64,000 nt of DNA from Mycobacterium sp. SMC-2 (GCF_025263485.1 NZ_CP079863.1:930001-994000); one strand, 5' to 3'; shown: positions 27,125 through 35,430, counted from the stretch's first letter. Notes: a model not told the origin generated them from the letters alone. Numbers and translations are program-made.

Positions 27125-28362
27125 TGGGGCAGCGAGAACCCGTGAACCCCACCGCCTTCGCCTACGACCCCTTCGACGCGCAGGTGATGGCGAATCCGCT
27201 GCCGTACTACCGCATCCTGCGCGACGACCATCCCGTCTACTACATGCCGCAGTGGGACACGTACGCCCTGTCCCGCTTCGAGGACATCTGGCAGGTGCTG
27301 GAAGTCAACGACGGGACATTCGTGGCGTCGGAAGGGACCCTGCCGGCGGCCTCGGTCCTGGCCAAGCACAACACCGGCCCGGTCGACGACCCGCCGCTGC
27401 ACCCCCTGCCGTTCCACGCGGTGTTCGACACCGATCTGTACGGACAGATCCGGCGCGCGCACTCCCAGCCGCTGCGCCCCAGGGCCGTCACCGGGTGGGA
27501 GGCCAGAATCCGCGAGCTGGCCAACGAGCGCCTCGACGAGCTGCTGCCGCGGGGCTCGTTCGACCTGACTCAGGACTACGGTGGCATCGTCGTGGCGTCC
27601 GTCGTATGCGAATTACTGGGCATCCCAGCCGATCTCGCACCGCATGTGCTGGGCGCGGTCAACGCCGGCAGCCTCGCCGAGCCCGGCGTCGGGGTGGACA
27701 CCGCCGAAGCGCGGCCCAACTATTTCGAATACCTGCTGCCGGCGGTGCGGCGTCGCCGCGCCGACCAGTCCGGGCAACCGCTCCCCGTCGTCGACGGCCT
27801 GCTCGGCTACCGCCTGCCCGACGGCAGCCCGCTGGACGACGTGGAAGTCGCCACCCAGATGCTCTGCATCTTCATCGGTGGCACCGAAACGGTGCCCAAG
27901 ATCGTCGCCCACGGGCTGTGGGAGCTCGCCCGGCGGCCCGACCAGATGGCCGCCGTGCGCGCCGACCCGGCCAACAACGTGCCCATCGCGCGCGAGGAGA
28001 TGATCCGGTTCTGCGCGCCGGCGCAATGGTTCGCCCGAACCGCGCGGAAGCCCTTCACCATTCACGGTGAGACGATCCGGCCCGGCCAGCGTGTCATCAC
28101 CCTGCTCGCCTCGGCCAGCCGAGACGAGCGGGAATACCCCGAACCCGACGAATTCATCTGGGACAGGCCCATCCGCCGCTCGCTGGCCTTCGGCCGCGGC
28201 CAACATTTTTGCATCGGCTACCACCTCGCCAGGCTGGAAGTCACCGTGCTGCTGCAGGAATGGCTGCGCAGGGTGCCCGAGTACGCGATCCAGGCCGAGG
28301 CCGCCAGGCGGCTGCCCTCCAGCTTCCAATGGGGATGGAACACCATCCCGGTGGAGGTCTGA
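27124..28362 (+). CDS. Cytochrome P450
   Basis: A 412-residue soluble P450. The haem-thiolate cysteine is Cys363 in FGRGQHFCIGYHLARLE. The ExxR pair is Glu292-Arg295 in EEMIRF. The I-helix has GGTET (residues 252-256) in place of the common AGxxT, keeping the acid-threonine pair. It would hydroxylate an organic substrate using ferredoxin and NAD(P)H; no ferredoxin gene is in the operon, so electrons must come from elsewhere. Start ATG 27124 overlaps the preceding stop by one base. The CYP family cannot be assigned from memory. Confidence 0.93.
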   Translation: MGQREPVNPTAFAYDPFDAQVMANPLPYYRILRDDHPVYYMPQWDTYALSRFEDIWQVLEVNDGTFVASEGTLPAASVLAKHNTGPVDDPPLHPLPFHAVFDTDLYGQIRRAHSQPLRPRAVTGWEARIRELANERLDELLPRGSFDLTQDYGGIVVASVVCELLGIPADLAPHVLGAVNAGSLAEPGVGVDTAEARPNYFEYLLPAVRRRRADQSGQPLPVVDGLLGYRLPDGSPLDDVEVATQMLCIFIGGTETVPKIVAHGLWELARRPDQMAAVRADPANNVPIAREEMIRFCAPAQWFARTARKPFTIHGETIRPGQRVITLLASASRDEREYPEPDEFIWDRPIRRSLAFGRGQHFCIGYHLARLEVTVLLQEWLRRVPEYAIQAEAARRLPSSFQWGWNTIPVEV

Positions 28363-28363
28363 C

Positions 28364-29332
28364 ATGTGGTCATACCGGATCGTCGCCCCCTACCTCTTCG
28401 AGCGGACAACGATTCCGGAGAAGACACCGGAGTGCCTCGCCGACGGCCAGGTCCTGCTGCGGTTCCTGGCGGCCGGCGTTTGCGGTAGCGATCTGCCGGC
28501 CTTCCGCGGTGCCCGCGGCCGCCTTCCGGGCGACGACGGAGCCAGCGCGGCCGAAAAGGACGGCTTCCCCATTCACGAAGTCGCCGGCGAGGTGATCGCG
28601 AGCCGGCATCCCGAGCACCGTCCCGGGGACCGCGTTGTCGGCTGGGCCTCCGGGTTCGACGGGATGATGGAGCGCGTGGTGAGCGACGGCGACGGCCTGG
28701 CGCCGTACGATGCGGCGCTGACCCCGGTGCAGGCGGTCGGCCTGCAACCACTGGCGTGTGTCCTGTATGCCTGCGAGCAGCTGCCGGACCTCGCCGGCAG
28801 GCACGTGGCGATCATCGGCCAGGGCTCGATCGGCCTGCTGTTCTCCTACGTCGCCAAGGCCGCCGGTGCGCGGCGCGTCACCGGCGTCGACCCCGTCGAC
28901 CGGTCAAGCCTGGCAACCGCATTCGGCGTCGACGACCCGGTGCGTGCCACCAGCGACCGGTGGGTGAGCCAGCTTGCGGCCGGCGACCGCGCCGACGTCG
29001 TCATCGAGGCCGTCGGTCACCAGGTCGCCACGCTCGGCCACGCGATCGACGCCACCGCGCCCGGCGGCACGGTCTTCTACTTCGGCGTCGCCGACGACGA
29101 CACGTATCCCATCAGCATGCGGGCCATGCTGCGCAACAACCTGACGCTGAAATCCGGTGTGACACTGGACCGGCGGCGCGTGCTGGAGCTCGCCGGCAAG
29201 TTCGCCGCCCAACATCCCGAGCTGCTCGGCACCTACCTGACGCACACGTTCGGCATCGACGACGTGCAGGGCGCATTCGACTTGGCCTGCCGCCCGGCCC
29301 CGGAGCGCGTCAAGATCGCGATCGGACAGTGA
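28364..29332 (+). CDS. Zinc-type medium-chain alcohol dehydrogenase
   Basis: A 322-residue medium-chain dehydrogenase. The N-terminal catalytic half has AAGVCGSDLPAF with a zinc-ligand-like cysteine and FPIHEVAGEV in place of the usual GHE. The Rossmann loop is VAIIGQGSIGLLFSYVAKAAGA. The structural-zinc cysteine loop is absent. It is shorter than the 340-380 residues usual for this family. It likely oxidises the alcohol made by the P450. ATG 28364 follows the P450 stop by one base. Its own stop overlaps the aldolase start. Confidence 0.87.
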   Translation: MWSYRIVAPYLFERTTIPEKTPECLADGQVLLRFLAAGVCGSDLPAFRGARGRLPGDDGASAAEKDGFPIHEVAGEVIASRHPEHRPGDRVVGWASGFDGMMERVVSDGDGLAPYDAALTPVQAVGLQPLACVLYACEQLPDLAGRHVAIIGQGSIGLLFSYVAKAAGARRVTGVDPVDRSSLATAFGVDDPVRATSDRWVSQLAAGDRADVVIEAVGHQVATLGHAIDATAPGGTVFYFGVADDDTYPISMRAMLRNNLTLKSGVTLDRRRVLELAGKFAAQHPELLGTYLTHTFGIDDVQGAFDLACRPAPERVKIAIGQ

Positions 29333-30090
29333 ACGTGCCGGAAAGCAACCTACAGCGGGCGCTGAACCGGGGCGGCCCGATATGGGGCGGCTGGATCACC
29401 GGTCCCACGCTGCTCGGGCCGGAGGAATTCGCCCGGGCCGGTTACGACTACGTAGGTTTCGACGCCCAGCACGGCTACCTCGACGACGCCGACATCGCCG
29501 GCATGTTGCGCCGGATCGAGCACCTGCCGATCGGCACCGTGGTGCGGCTGCCCAACGCCGACGCGGCACCGATCGGGCGGGTGCTGGACGCCGGCGCCGA
29601 CGCCGTCGTCATCGCCATGATCGAGTCGGCGGACCAGGCCGCCGCGGCGGTGGCCGCCACCCGCTACCAGCCCGCGGGCATCCGCAGCTTCGGCCCGTTG
29701 CGCGCCAGCCTGGGCCGCGACACCGCCGCGCTGGAGTCCCGGGTGAGCGTGTTCGCGATGATCGAGACGGCTGGGGCCCTGTCCGGCCTCGACGAGATCT
29801 GCGCCGTCGACGGGCTCGCCGGGCTCTACGTCGGGCCCGCCGATTTGGCCCTCTCGCTCGGCGTGGATGTGGTTGGCGCGGCCAAACATCCGGCAGTCCT
29901 GGATGCCATCGTGCAAACGCACCGCGCGGCCACCGCGGCCGGGCTGGTGACCGGCATCCACGCCGGGGACACTACGACGGGGCGCGCCATGGCGAAGCTG
30001 GGGCTTTCGATGATCACCCTGGTGGCCGAATCCCAGGCCCTGTTTCGGGGAGCCGCCGAGCACCTGCGTGAGGCAAACAATGACGGATGA
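29329..30090 (+). CDS. HpcH/HpaI-type aldolase
   Basis: A 253-residue class II pyruvate-type aldolase. The motifs are GYDYVGFDAQHGYLDD, then RLPNADAAPIGRVLDAGADAVVIAMIES. The metal-ligand strand is VFAMIETAGALSGLDEICAVDGLAGLYVGPADLALSLG. It would cleave a 4-hydroxy-2-oxo acid to pyruvate plus an aldehyde, or do a related retro-aldol step. The start is GTG 29329, sharing GTGA with the dehydrogenase stop; a second GTG two codons later is equally possible. Its presence suggests that the pathway ends in a carbon-carbon cleavage giving central metabolites. Confidence 0.88.
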   Translation: MNVPESNLQRALNRGGPIWGGWITGPTLLGPEEFARAGYDYVGFDAQHGYLDDADIAGMLRRIEHLPIGTVVRLPNADAAPIGRVLDAGADAVVIAMIESADQAAAAVAATRYQPAGIRSFGPLRASLGRDTAALESRVSVFAMIETAGALSGLDEICAVDGLAGLYVGPADLALSLGVDVVGAAKHPAVLDAIVQTHRAATAAGLVTGIHAGDTTTGRAMAKLGLSMITLVAESQALFRGAAEHLREANNDG

Positions 30091-30478
30091 TCGGGCCGCC
30101 ATCCGCGAACTGCTCGTCGGTTACGCCCTCGCGCTCGACGCGGGTGACATCGACGACTGCCTGGCGCTGTTCGCCCCGGACGCCGAATTCAGGGTCTACG
30201 GGCGGTCATTCGCCGGACGCGAGGGCATCGGGAAGATGTTCCGGGATGCCCCGCGCGGGCTGCACCTGACCGGAGCCTCCCGGATCGACGTCGGCGACGC
30301 CACGGCGACCGCCCGGTCGCAGGTGCTGTTCGTGCGGGCGGGCGACCTGCACCTGCGCCCCGCCCTCTACGACGACGAATTCGTCCGCACCGACGGGCAG
30401 TGGCGTTTTCGACGACGGCGGTGCCAGTTCGTCACCAGCCACGGCCTGTCCGACACCCCCGAGGTCACGTCATCATGA
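30080..30478 (+). CDS. SnoaL-like / NTF2-fold protein
   Basis: A 132-residue SnoaL_4-type protein. The N-terminal helix is DDRAAIRELLVGYALALDAG, then CLALFAPDAEFRVYGRSFAGREGIGKMF, and the C-terminal strands are LYDDEFVRTDGQWRFRRRRCQFV. This fold serves as a dehydratase, isomerase or cyclase, or as a small subunit of aromatic dioxygenases; no large subunit is present here. The ATG at 30080 overlaps the aldolase by 11 bases; a GTG at 30068 would add four residues. Its stop overlaps the next start as ATGA. Confidence 0.82.
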   Translation: MTDDRAAIRELLVGYALALDAGDIDDCLALFAPDAEFRVYGRSFAGREGIGKMFRDAPRGLHLTGASRIDVGDATATARSQVLFVRAGDLHLRPALYDDEFVRTDGQWRFRRRRCQFVTSHGLSDTPEVTSS

Positions 30479-31203
30479 ATCCACGCGTCGCACTGGTGAC
30501 CGGCGCGGCCGGCGGGCAGGGCTGGGCGATCGCCAAAAGGCTACGTGCGGAAGGCTATTCGGTGGCCGCATGCGATCGGCGCACCGACGAATTGAACGCC
30601 CTGGTTGGCGAATTGAGCGACGACGGGGTGATCGCGATCGAACTCGACGTCACCTCGCAATCACTGTGGGAGTCGGCCGTGCACACCGTGACCGGCCGAT
30701 TCGGGGCCCTGACCACCCTGGTCAACAACGCCGGCGTGCTGCACCGCGCCTCGCTGGCCGACGAGACCGCCGAGGGATTCGAAAGCTCCTGGCGGGTCAA
30801 TTGTCTCGGCGCGTTCCTGGGCATTCGGACGACCCTGGAACACCTGCGCGCGGCGAGTCAGCCCGCCATCGTCAACATCTGCAGCACCGGGGCCATCCGT
30901 CCCTTCCCGCACCACGCCGCCTACGGTTCGGCGAAGTGGGCCCTTCGCGGACTGACTCAGAACGCGGCCGCCGAACTGGCCCCATTCGGCATCCGGGTCA
31001 ACGCCGTATTCCCCGGACCGATCGCGACCCCGATGCTCGATGATGCGACCCAGCTGCGGCTCGCCGCGTCGTCGGCCTTCGGGCGGATCGGCCAGCCACG
31101 CGAGGTCGCCGACGCGGTCGCGTTCCTGGTCTCCGAGCAGGCATCGTTCATCACCGGTTCCGAACTGGTCGTCGACGGCGGCCAATGCGTCCAGATCCGA
31201 TGA
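30475..31203 (+). CDS. Short-chain dehydrogenase/reductase
   Basis: A 242-residue classical SDR with cofactor loop TGAAGGQGWAIAKRL, NNAG at about residue 83, the serine of CSTGAI and the catalytic pair in YGSAK. The C-terminus SFITGSELVVDGGQCV is standard. It is the seventh and last coupled gene of the operon that starts at 25821 (ATGA overlap with the SnoaL-like gene). A likely role is oxidation or reduction of a ring or chain hydroxyl in the same pathway. A nine-base inverted repeat just after its stop could terminate the transcript. Confidence 0.9.
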   Translation: MNPRVALVTGAAGGQGWAIAKRLRAEGYSVAACDRRTDELNALVGELSDDGVIAIELDVTSQSLWESAVHTVTGRFGALTTLVNNAGVLHRASLADETAEGFESSWRVNCLGAFLGIRTTLEHLRAASQPAIVNICSTGAIRPFPHHAAYGSAKWALRGLTQNAAAELAPFGIRVNAVFPGPIATPMLDDATQLRLAASSAFGRIGQPREVADAVAFLVSEQASFITGSELVVDGGQCVQIR

Positions 31204-31217
31204 CGGGTCCGGCCCTC

Positions 31218-31253
31218 GAAATCCCGCTGTCGCGGGCTGGTTTTCGGGATTTC
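31218..31253 (+). terminator. Inverted repeat after the P450 operon, possible terminator
   Basis: GAAATCCCG, an 18-base loop, then CGGGATTTC form a perfect nine-base stem 15 bases after the stop of the SDR gene. There is no T-run, as is usual in mycobacteria. It may instead be an operator for the gene at 31386. The rest of 31204-31385 shows nothing recognisable. Confidence 0.4.
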
Positions 31254-31385
31254 ACCGTCTTGGCCGGGGAAGACGACGTCTGGGGCACCTGCAGACGCAC
31301 ACCGTGCGGCGTGCCCTGAACGAGCCGGGCGCGGGACCTTCGGCCCCTACTCTGAGCGCCGGGGCCGTCGGCAGAATGGGCTGCC

Positions 31386-32579
31386 ATGAAGATCACCGGC
31401 GTGCAGGTCGTGCCGTTCGAGACGTTCGTCGACCGAATCTCGTTCGGCCAGCTGATGACCGACTACCGCGTGGTCCAGACCGTGACCAAGGTGCTGACCG
31501 ACGAGGGGATCGAGGGCTACTACTTCGGCGGTCATTTCCACGGGGACCAGGACGGCCTGCTGCCCGGGGACCAGGCGATCATCACCCAATTTTTGAGCCC
31601 GCTGCTCGCCGGCCAGGATCCGCTCGACCGGGCGGAGATCTGGCGGCAACTGTGGGCGGCGAAGCTGCCCGAAAACGTCTGCAGCGTCATCGATCTGGCC
31701 CCGTGGGACCTGGCTGGCCGAGTCGCCGGGCTGCCCGTCCACAAATTGCTGGGCGGTGCCCGGGGCCGGGTCAAGGCCTACGCCAGTAGTTACAACAACC
31801 TGGGATCGCCCGAGGAGTACGCCGCCCACGCCGCCGAGTGCAAGCGTGCGGGATACGGCGCCTACAAGATTCACCCCTACCACTACTGGAACCCCGCGAC
31901 AGGTCAGTTCGCCCTGCCGCGGCCGTCCTATGTGGACTGGGATCTCCGGGTGTGCCGCGAGGTTCGGGCCGCGGTGGGCGACGACATGGTGCTGATGTTC
32001 GACCCGTGGGGCACCTACCACACCTACGAGGAGGCGCTGCGGGTCGGCCGCGAGCTTCAGCGGCTGGGCTTCTACTGGTACGAGCACCCGATGCCGGAGT
32101 ACCGGGTGGAGGCCTACCGGCGGCTCGCCGACGAACTCGACATTCCGATCTGCTCGCCCGAGATCGCCGAGGGCGGGATCTACACCCGGGCGGACTGGAT
32201 CCTGCGCCATGCCTCCGACATCAGCCGCATCGACGTCCTGCGCGGCGGCATCACCGGGGTGATGAAGCTGGCCGGGATGTGCGAGGCGGTCGGCATGCGC
32301 TGCGAGCTACACATGAGCGGCTTCGGCAACCTGCAGGTGCTGGGCGCCACCAGCGACGACGTCTGCGAATACTACGAGCGCGGCCTGCTCGGGCCGGGGG
32401 CTCGCTATGGCGCGGCACCGCCGTATCTGAAGGCCCCGTGCGACCCGCTCACCCCGGACGGATTCGTCGACATACCGTCGGCACCCGGCCTGGGCTACGA
32501 AATCCGTTGGGATTACATCGAAACTCACCGCCTGCCGGACGCGGTGGTGGAACCCGTCGCGCCTCTGCACCCGAGATAG
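31386..32579 (+). CDS. Enolase-superfamily enzyme, mandelate racemase/muconate lactonising type
   Basis: A 397-residue enzyme with the MR/MLE capping domain (residues 1-130) and barrel. Likely metal ligands are Asp206 (LMFDPWGTY), Glu233 (WYEHPMPEY) and Glu259 (CSPEIAEGG). The base side shows Lys161-x-His163 (YKIHPYHYW), and His309 sits in ELHMSGFGN. The KxH arrangement, not the commoner KxK, suggests an acid-sugar dehydratase-like member or an uncharacterised group. It would abstract the proton next to a carboxylate. It stands 182 bases after the P450 operon and converges on adhE1 with a three-base gap; it may or may not share the pathway. Confidence 0.87.
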   Translation: MKITGVQVVPFETFVDRISFGQLMTDYRVVQTVTKVLTDEGIEGYYFGGHFHGDQDGLLPGDQAIITQFLSPLLAGQDPLDRAEIWRQLWAAKLPENVCSVIDLAPWDLAGRVAGLPVHKLLGGARGRVKAYASSYNNLGSPEEYAAHAAECKRAGYGAYKIHPYHYWNPATGQFALPRPSYVDWDLRVCREVRAAVGDDMVLMFDPWGTYHTYEEALRVGRELQRLGFYWYEHPMPEYRVEAYRRLADELDIPICSPEIAEGGIYTRADWILRHASDISRIDVLRGGITGVMKLAGMCEAVGMRCELHMSGFGNLQVLGATSDDVCEYYERGLLGPGARYGAAPPYLKAPCDPLTPDGFVDIPSAPGLGYEIRWDYIETHRLPDAVVEPVAPLHPR

Positions 32580-32582
32580 CGG

Positions 32583-33692
32583 CTAGTCGAACCCGATGAG
32601 CTGCCGCACGGCGGTGCCGTCGGCCAGGTGGTCCATCGCCTCGTTGATCTCGTCCAGCCGGATCGAGGACGAGACCAGCGATTCCACCGGCAACCGGCCC
32701 GACTGCCACAGTGCGACGAACCGGGGGATGTCGCGGCTGGGCACCGCCGAGCCCAGGTAACTGCCGATCAGCGACCGTCCTTCCGCGACGAAACCCAACG
32801 GGGACAGGGTGATTCGCGCGTCCGGTGGCGGCAGTCCGACGGTGATCGTGCGGCCGCCCGGCGCGGTCAGGGCGATGGCCGTCTCGAGGGCGGCGGGATG
32901 ACCGGCGGCCTCGATGACCACGGCGGCCTTCACGCCGCCGTCGACGGCCTGCTGCGGTGTGTACGCCTCGTGCGCGCCCCGGGTGCGCGCGGCGGCCAGC
33001 TTCTCGGGCAATTGGTCGACCGCGACGACGCGCACGGCGTCGTAGGTGAGCGCCGTGAGCACCGCCGCCATGCCGACACCGCCCAGGCCGACGACGGCGA
33101 CCGTCTGGCCCGGTCGCGGATCGCCGACGTTGAGCACCGCACCCCCACCGGTCAACACCGCGCAGCCCAGCAGCGCGGCGACTTCGGGCGGCACGTCCGG
33201 TGGCACCGGAACCGCGCTGGCCCGGTTGACTACCGCGTGCGTCGCGAAGCCCGAAACCCCGAGGTGGTGATGGACCGGGTGGCCGGCTTGGCTGAGCCGG
33301 ATGTCGCCGCCCAACAGGGTCCCGGCGGCGTTGGCCGCGCTGCCCGCCTCGCACGGCGTCAGGCCCTCGGTCGCGCACGCCGCGCAATGACCGCACCGCG
33401 GCAAGAACACCAGCACCACCCGCTGACCGATGGCGAGGTCTGCGACGCCCGCACCGACCTGCTCGACGATTCCGGCCGCCTCATGACCGAGCAGCATCGG
33501 CACCGGACGCACCCGGTTGCCGTCGACCACCGACAGGTCGGAGTGGCACACCCCGGCCGCCTCGATGCGGATCATCAGTTCATCGCTGCCGGGCGGGTCC
33601 AGGTCGAGTTCGACGACGCGGATCGGCCGGGACTCGGCGTACGGGCGGGCCAGACCGATCCGGTCCAGCACGGCCCCCCGAATCTGAACCAT
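32583..33692 (-). CDS. adhE1: Zinc-type alcohol dehydrogenase AdhE1 (Rv0162c-like)
   Basis: A 369-residue zinc-dependent medium-chain dehydrogenase. Catalytic zinc ligands are in AAGVCHSDLSVV and LGHEAAGIVE. The structural-zinc cysteines are partly kept in LPRCGHCAACATEGLTPCEAG. The Rossmann loop is VAVVGLGGVGMAAVLTAL. It resembles mycothiol/glutathione-dependent or class III type enzymes (Rv0162c, about 383 residues). I chose ATG 33692 (MVQIRGAVL), since the upstream frame is low-complexity; longer starts are possible. It is divergent from the thioesterase gene with a 14-base gap, as Rv0162c is from Rv0163. Here the H37Rv order resumes. Confidence 0.88.
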   Translation of the reverse strand: MVQIRGAVLDRIGLARPYAESRPIRVVELDLDPPGSDELMIRIEAAGVCHSDLSVVDGNRVRPVPMLLGHEAAGIVEQVGAGVADLAIGQRVVLVFLPRCGHCAACATEGLTPCEAGSAANAAGTLLGGDIRLSQAGHPVHHHLGVSGFATHAVVNRASAVPVPPDVPPEVAALLGCAVLTGGGAVLNVGDPRPGQTVAVVGLGGVGMAAVLTALTYDAVRVVAVDQLPEKLAAARTRGAHEAYTPQQAVDGGVKAAVVIEAAGHPAALETAIALTAPGGRTITVGLPPPDARITLSPLGFVAEGRSLIGSYLGSAVPSRDIPRFVALWQSGRLPVESLVSSSIRLDEINEAMDHLADGTAVRQLIGFD

Positions 33693-33706
33693 GCTGGAAT
33701 ACAACC

Positions 33707-34198
33707 ATGGCTTCGGAACCCCCGGTCTCGCCGGCTCCGGTGGTACCGCCGGCACCGGGCGGACTCACCAGCGACGACTTCCCGGTGTTGTGGCCGGTGG
33801 AGACCCGGTGGGCCGACAACGACATGTTCGGCCACCTGAACAACGCCGTGTACTACCAGTTGTTCGACACCGCCATCAACGCCTGGATCAACACCAGCAC
33901 CGGGCTGGACCCGCTCACCACCCCGGCACTCGGCATCGTCGCCGAGTCGGGCTGCCGGTACTTCTCGGAGCTGCATTTCCCCGAGGGCCTCGTGGTGGGT
34001 CTGGCGGTGACCCGGCTGGGCCGCAGCAGCGCCACCTACCGGCTCGGCGTCTTCCGCGCGGCGCGGGCAGAAGAGGCCGCGCCCATCACCGCGCTGGGCC
34101 ACTGGGTGCACGTGTACGTCGACCGGGACAGTCGCAAGTCGGTGCCCATACCCGACGCCGTCCGCTCGCTGCTGTCGACGGCGCGGGTGGACCGGTAG
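33707..34198 (+). CDS. 4-hydroxybenzoyl-CoA thioesterase-like hot-dog protein (Rv0163-like)
   Basis: A 163-residue single hot-dog thioesterase. The active-site strand VETRWADNDMFGHLNNAVYYQLFD contains the conserved aspartate of the 4HBT family, followed by the long helix and SGCRYFSELHFPEGL. The first 20 residues are proline and alanine rich and probably disordered. It would cleave short or aromatic acyl-CoA esters. Position and size match Rv0163 (151 residues). The ATG at 33707 is 14 bases from the divergent adhE1 start, so both share one promoter region. Confidence 0.88.
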   Translation: MASEPPVSPAPVVPPAPGGLTSDDFPVLWPVETRWADNDMFGHLNNAVYYQLFDTAINAWINTSTGLDPLTTPALGIVAESGCRYFSELHFPEGLVVGLAVTRLGRSSATYRLGVFRAARAEEAAPITALGHWVHVYVDRDSRKSVPIPDAVRSLLSTARVDR

Positions 34199-34256
34199 CA
34201 CCAGATCGCCCGCGGCGCCGCGGCTTTCGCTCGCCCCACCCGGCTATGCTTCGCCA

Positions 34257-34697
34257 ATGCCCGTTATGAGCAAGACCGTCGAGGTCAGCGCCGACGCCGC
34301 CTTGATCATGACTATCGTCGCCGACTTCGAGGCCTACCCGGAGTGGAACGAGGAGATCAAGGGCCTCTGGGTGCTCGCCCGCTACGACGACGGACGTCCC
34401 AGCCAGCTGCGGCTCGATACCGACTACCAAGGCATGCAGAGCATGTTCATCCAGGCCGTGTACTACCCGGGGGAAAACCAGATCCAGACCGTTATGCAGC
34501 AGGGTGACCTGTTCACCAAGCAGGAGCAGCTGTTCAGCGTGGTGGAGATGGGCACGTCGAGCTTGCTGACCGTGGATCTGGACGTCGAGCCCTCGATGCC
34601 GGTTCCCGCGCCGATGGTGAAGCAGCTCCTCAACAACGTCCTGGACCATCTCGCTGAAAGCCTCAAGCGGCGTGCCGAGCAGCTGGCCGCCGGCTAG
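34257..34697 (+). CDS. SRPBCC / polyketide cyclase-like protein (Rv0164-like)
   Basis: A 146-residue START-like (SRPBCC) protein. The fold signature is TVEVSADAALIMTIVADFEAYPEWNEEIKG, followed by strands with YQGMQSMFIQAVYYPGENQIQ and a C-terminal amphipathic helix KQLLNNVLDHLAESLKRR. Such proteins bind a hydrophobic ligand in a central cavity. It corresponds to Rv0164 (TB18.5) of H37Rv, an abundant culture-filtrate antigen of unknown function. It starts at ATG 34257, with an in-frame ATG three codons later. It converges on mce1R with a 40-base gap. Confidence 0.87.
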   Translation: MPVMSKTVEVSADAALIMTIVADFEAYPEWNEEIKGLWVLARYDDGRPSQLRLDTDYQGMQSMFIQAVYYPGENQIQTVMQQGDLFTKQEQLFSVVEMGTSSLLTVDLDVEPSMPVPAPMVKQLLNNVLDHLAESLKRRAEQLAAG

Positions 34698-34737
34698 GCC
34701 GGGTCAGCCCTGATGGCGGCGACCCGCTTGCGATCGC

Positions 34738-35430
34738 CTAGTCGAATATCCCCATGCGGTCGCGCATCTCGTTCAGCCGGGCGGCCGCATCGGTGAACTG
34801 CCACACGGTGTGTTCGATGACCGCGGCGGCGTCGCGCCGGCGCAGCGCCGCGATCAGCTGCCGGTGATTGTCGACGGCGGCCGCGCCCCATTGCGGATCG
34901 GCGGCGTACACCAGCACCGGCATGTAGCGCGCGGCGTTGAGCAGGAACCAGGCCAGCTTGATCCGCCCGCTCGCCTGATTGAAGACCCGATGGAAGGCGA
35001 ACTCGATGCCCGCAATCGTCTCGGCGTCGCGGGACCCGACGGTCGCGGCGAGCGCCTCGTTGATGCGCTCCAGCTCGTCGATCTCGGCGTCGGTGATGTG
35101 GTCGGTGGCCGCGGCCGCCAGCTCCTTGGCGATGGTGGCCTGCAGCCAGAAGATGTCCTCGACATCCTGCCGCGTCAGCGGCAGCACGACGTGACCGCGG
35201 TGCGGCTCGAGCTGCACCATGCCCTCGCCGCGCAGCTTCAGCAGGGCTTCGCGCACCGGCGTGACGCTGACGCCCAGCTCGGCGGCGGTCTCGTCGAGGC
35301 GGATGAACGTTCCCGGGCGCAAGGTCCCGGACATGATCGCCCCCCGGAGGTGTCCCGCGACCTCGTCGGACAACTGCGCCCGGCGCAGTGGCCGTCGGCT
35401 CCTCAGTCGCGTGGATATCGGTGCGTTCAC
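34738..35430 (-). CDS. mce1R: GntR/FadR-family repressor of the mce1 operon
   Basis: A GntR regulator: winged helix at about residues 18-85 (AQLSDEVAGHLRGAIMSGTL, then LDETAAELGVSVTPVREAL, then LRGEGMVQLEPHRGHVVLPL) and a FadR-type FCD ligand domain. The known homologue, Rv0165c, represses the mce1 operon of M. tuberculosis. I chose GTG 35430, which gives 230 residues and leaves 161 bases for the divergent promoters. An ATG at 35544 in the same frame would add 38 residues of non-family sequence and leave only 47 bases before fadD5. A fatty-acid-like effector is suggested by the FadR relationship. Confidence 0.88.
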   Translation of the reverse strand: MNAPISTRLRSRRPLRRAQLSDEVAGHLRGAIMSGTLRPGTFIRLDETAAELGVSVTPVREALLKLRGEGMVQLEPHRGHVVLPLTRQDVEDIFWLQATIAKELAAAATDHITDAEIDELERINEALAATVGSRDAETIAGIEFAFHRVFNQASGRIKLAWFLLNAARYMPVLVYAADPQWGAAAVDNHRQLIAALRRRDAAAVIEHTVWQFTDAAARLNEMRDRMGIFD

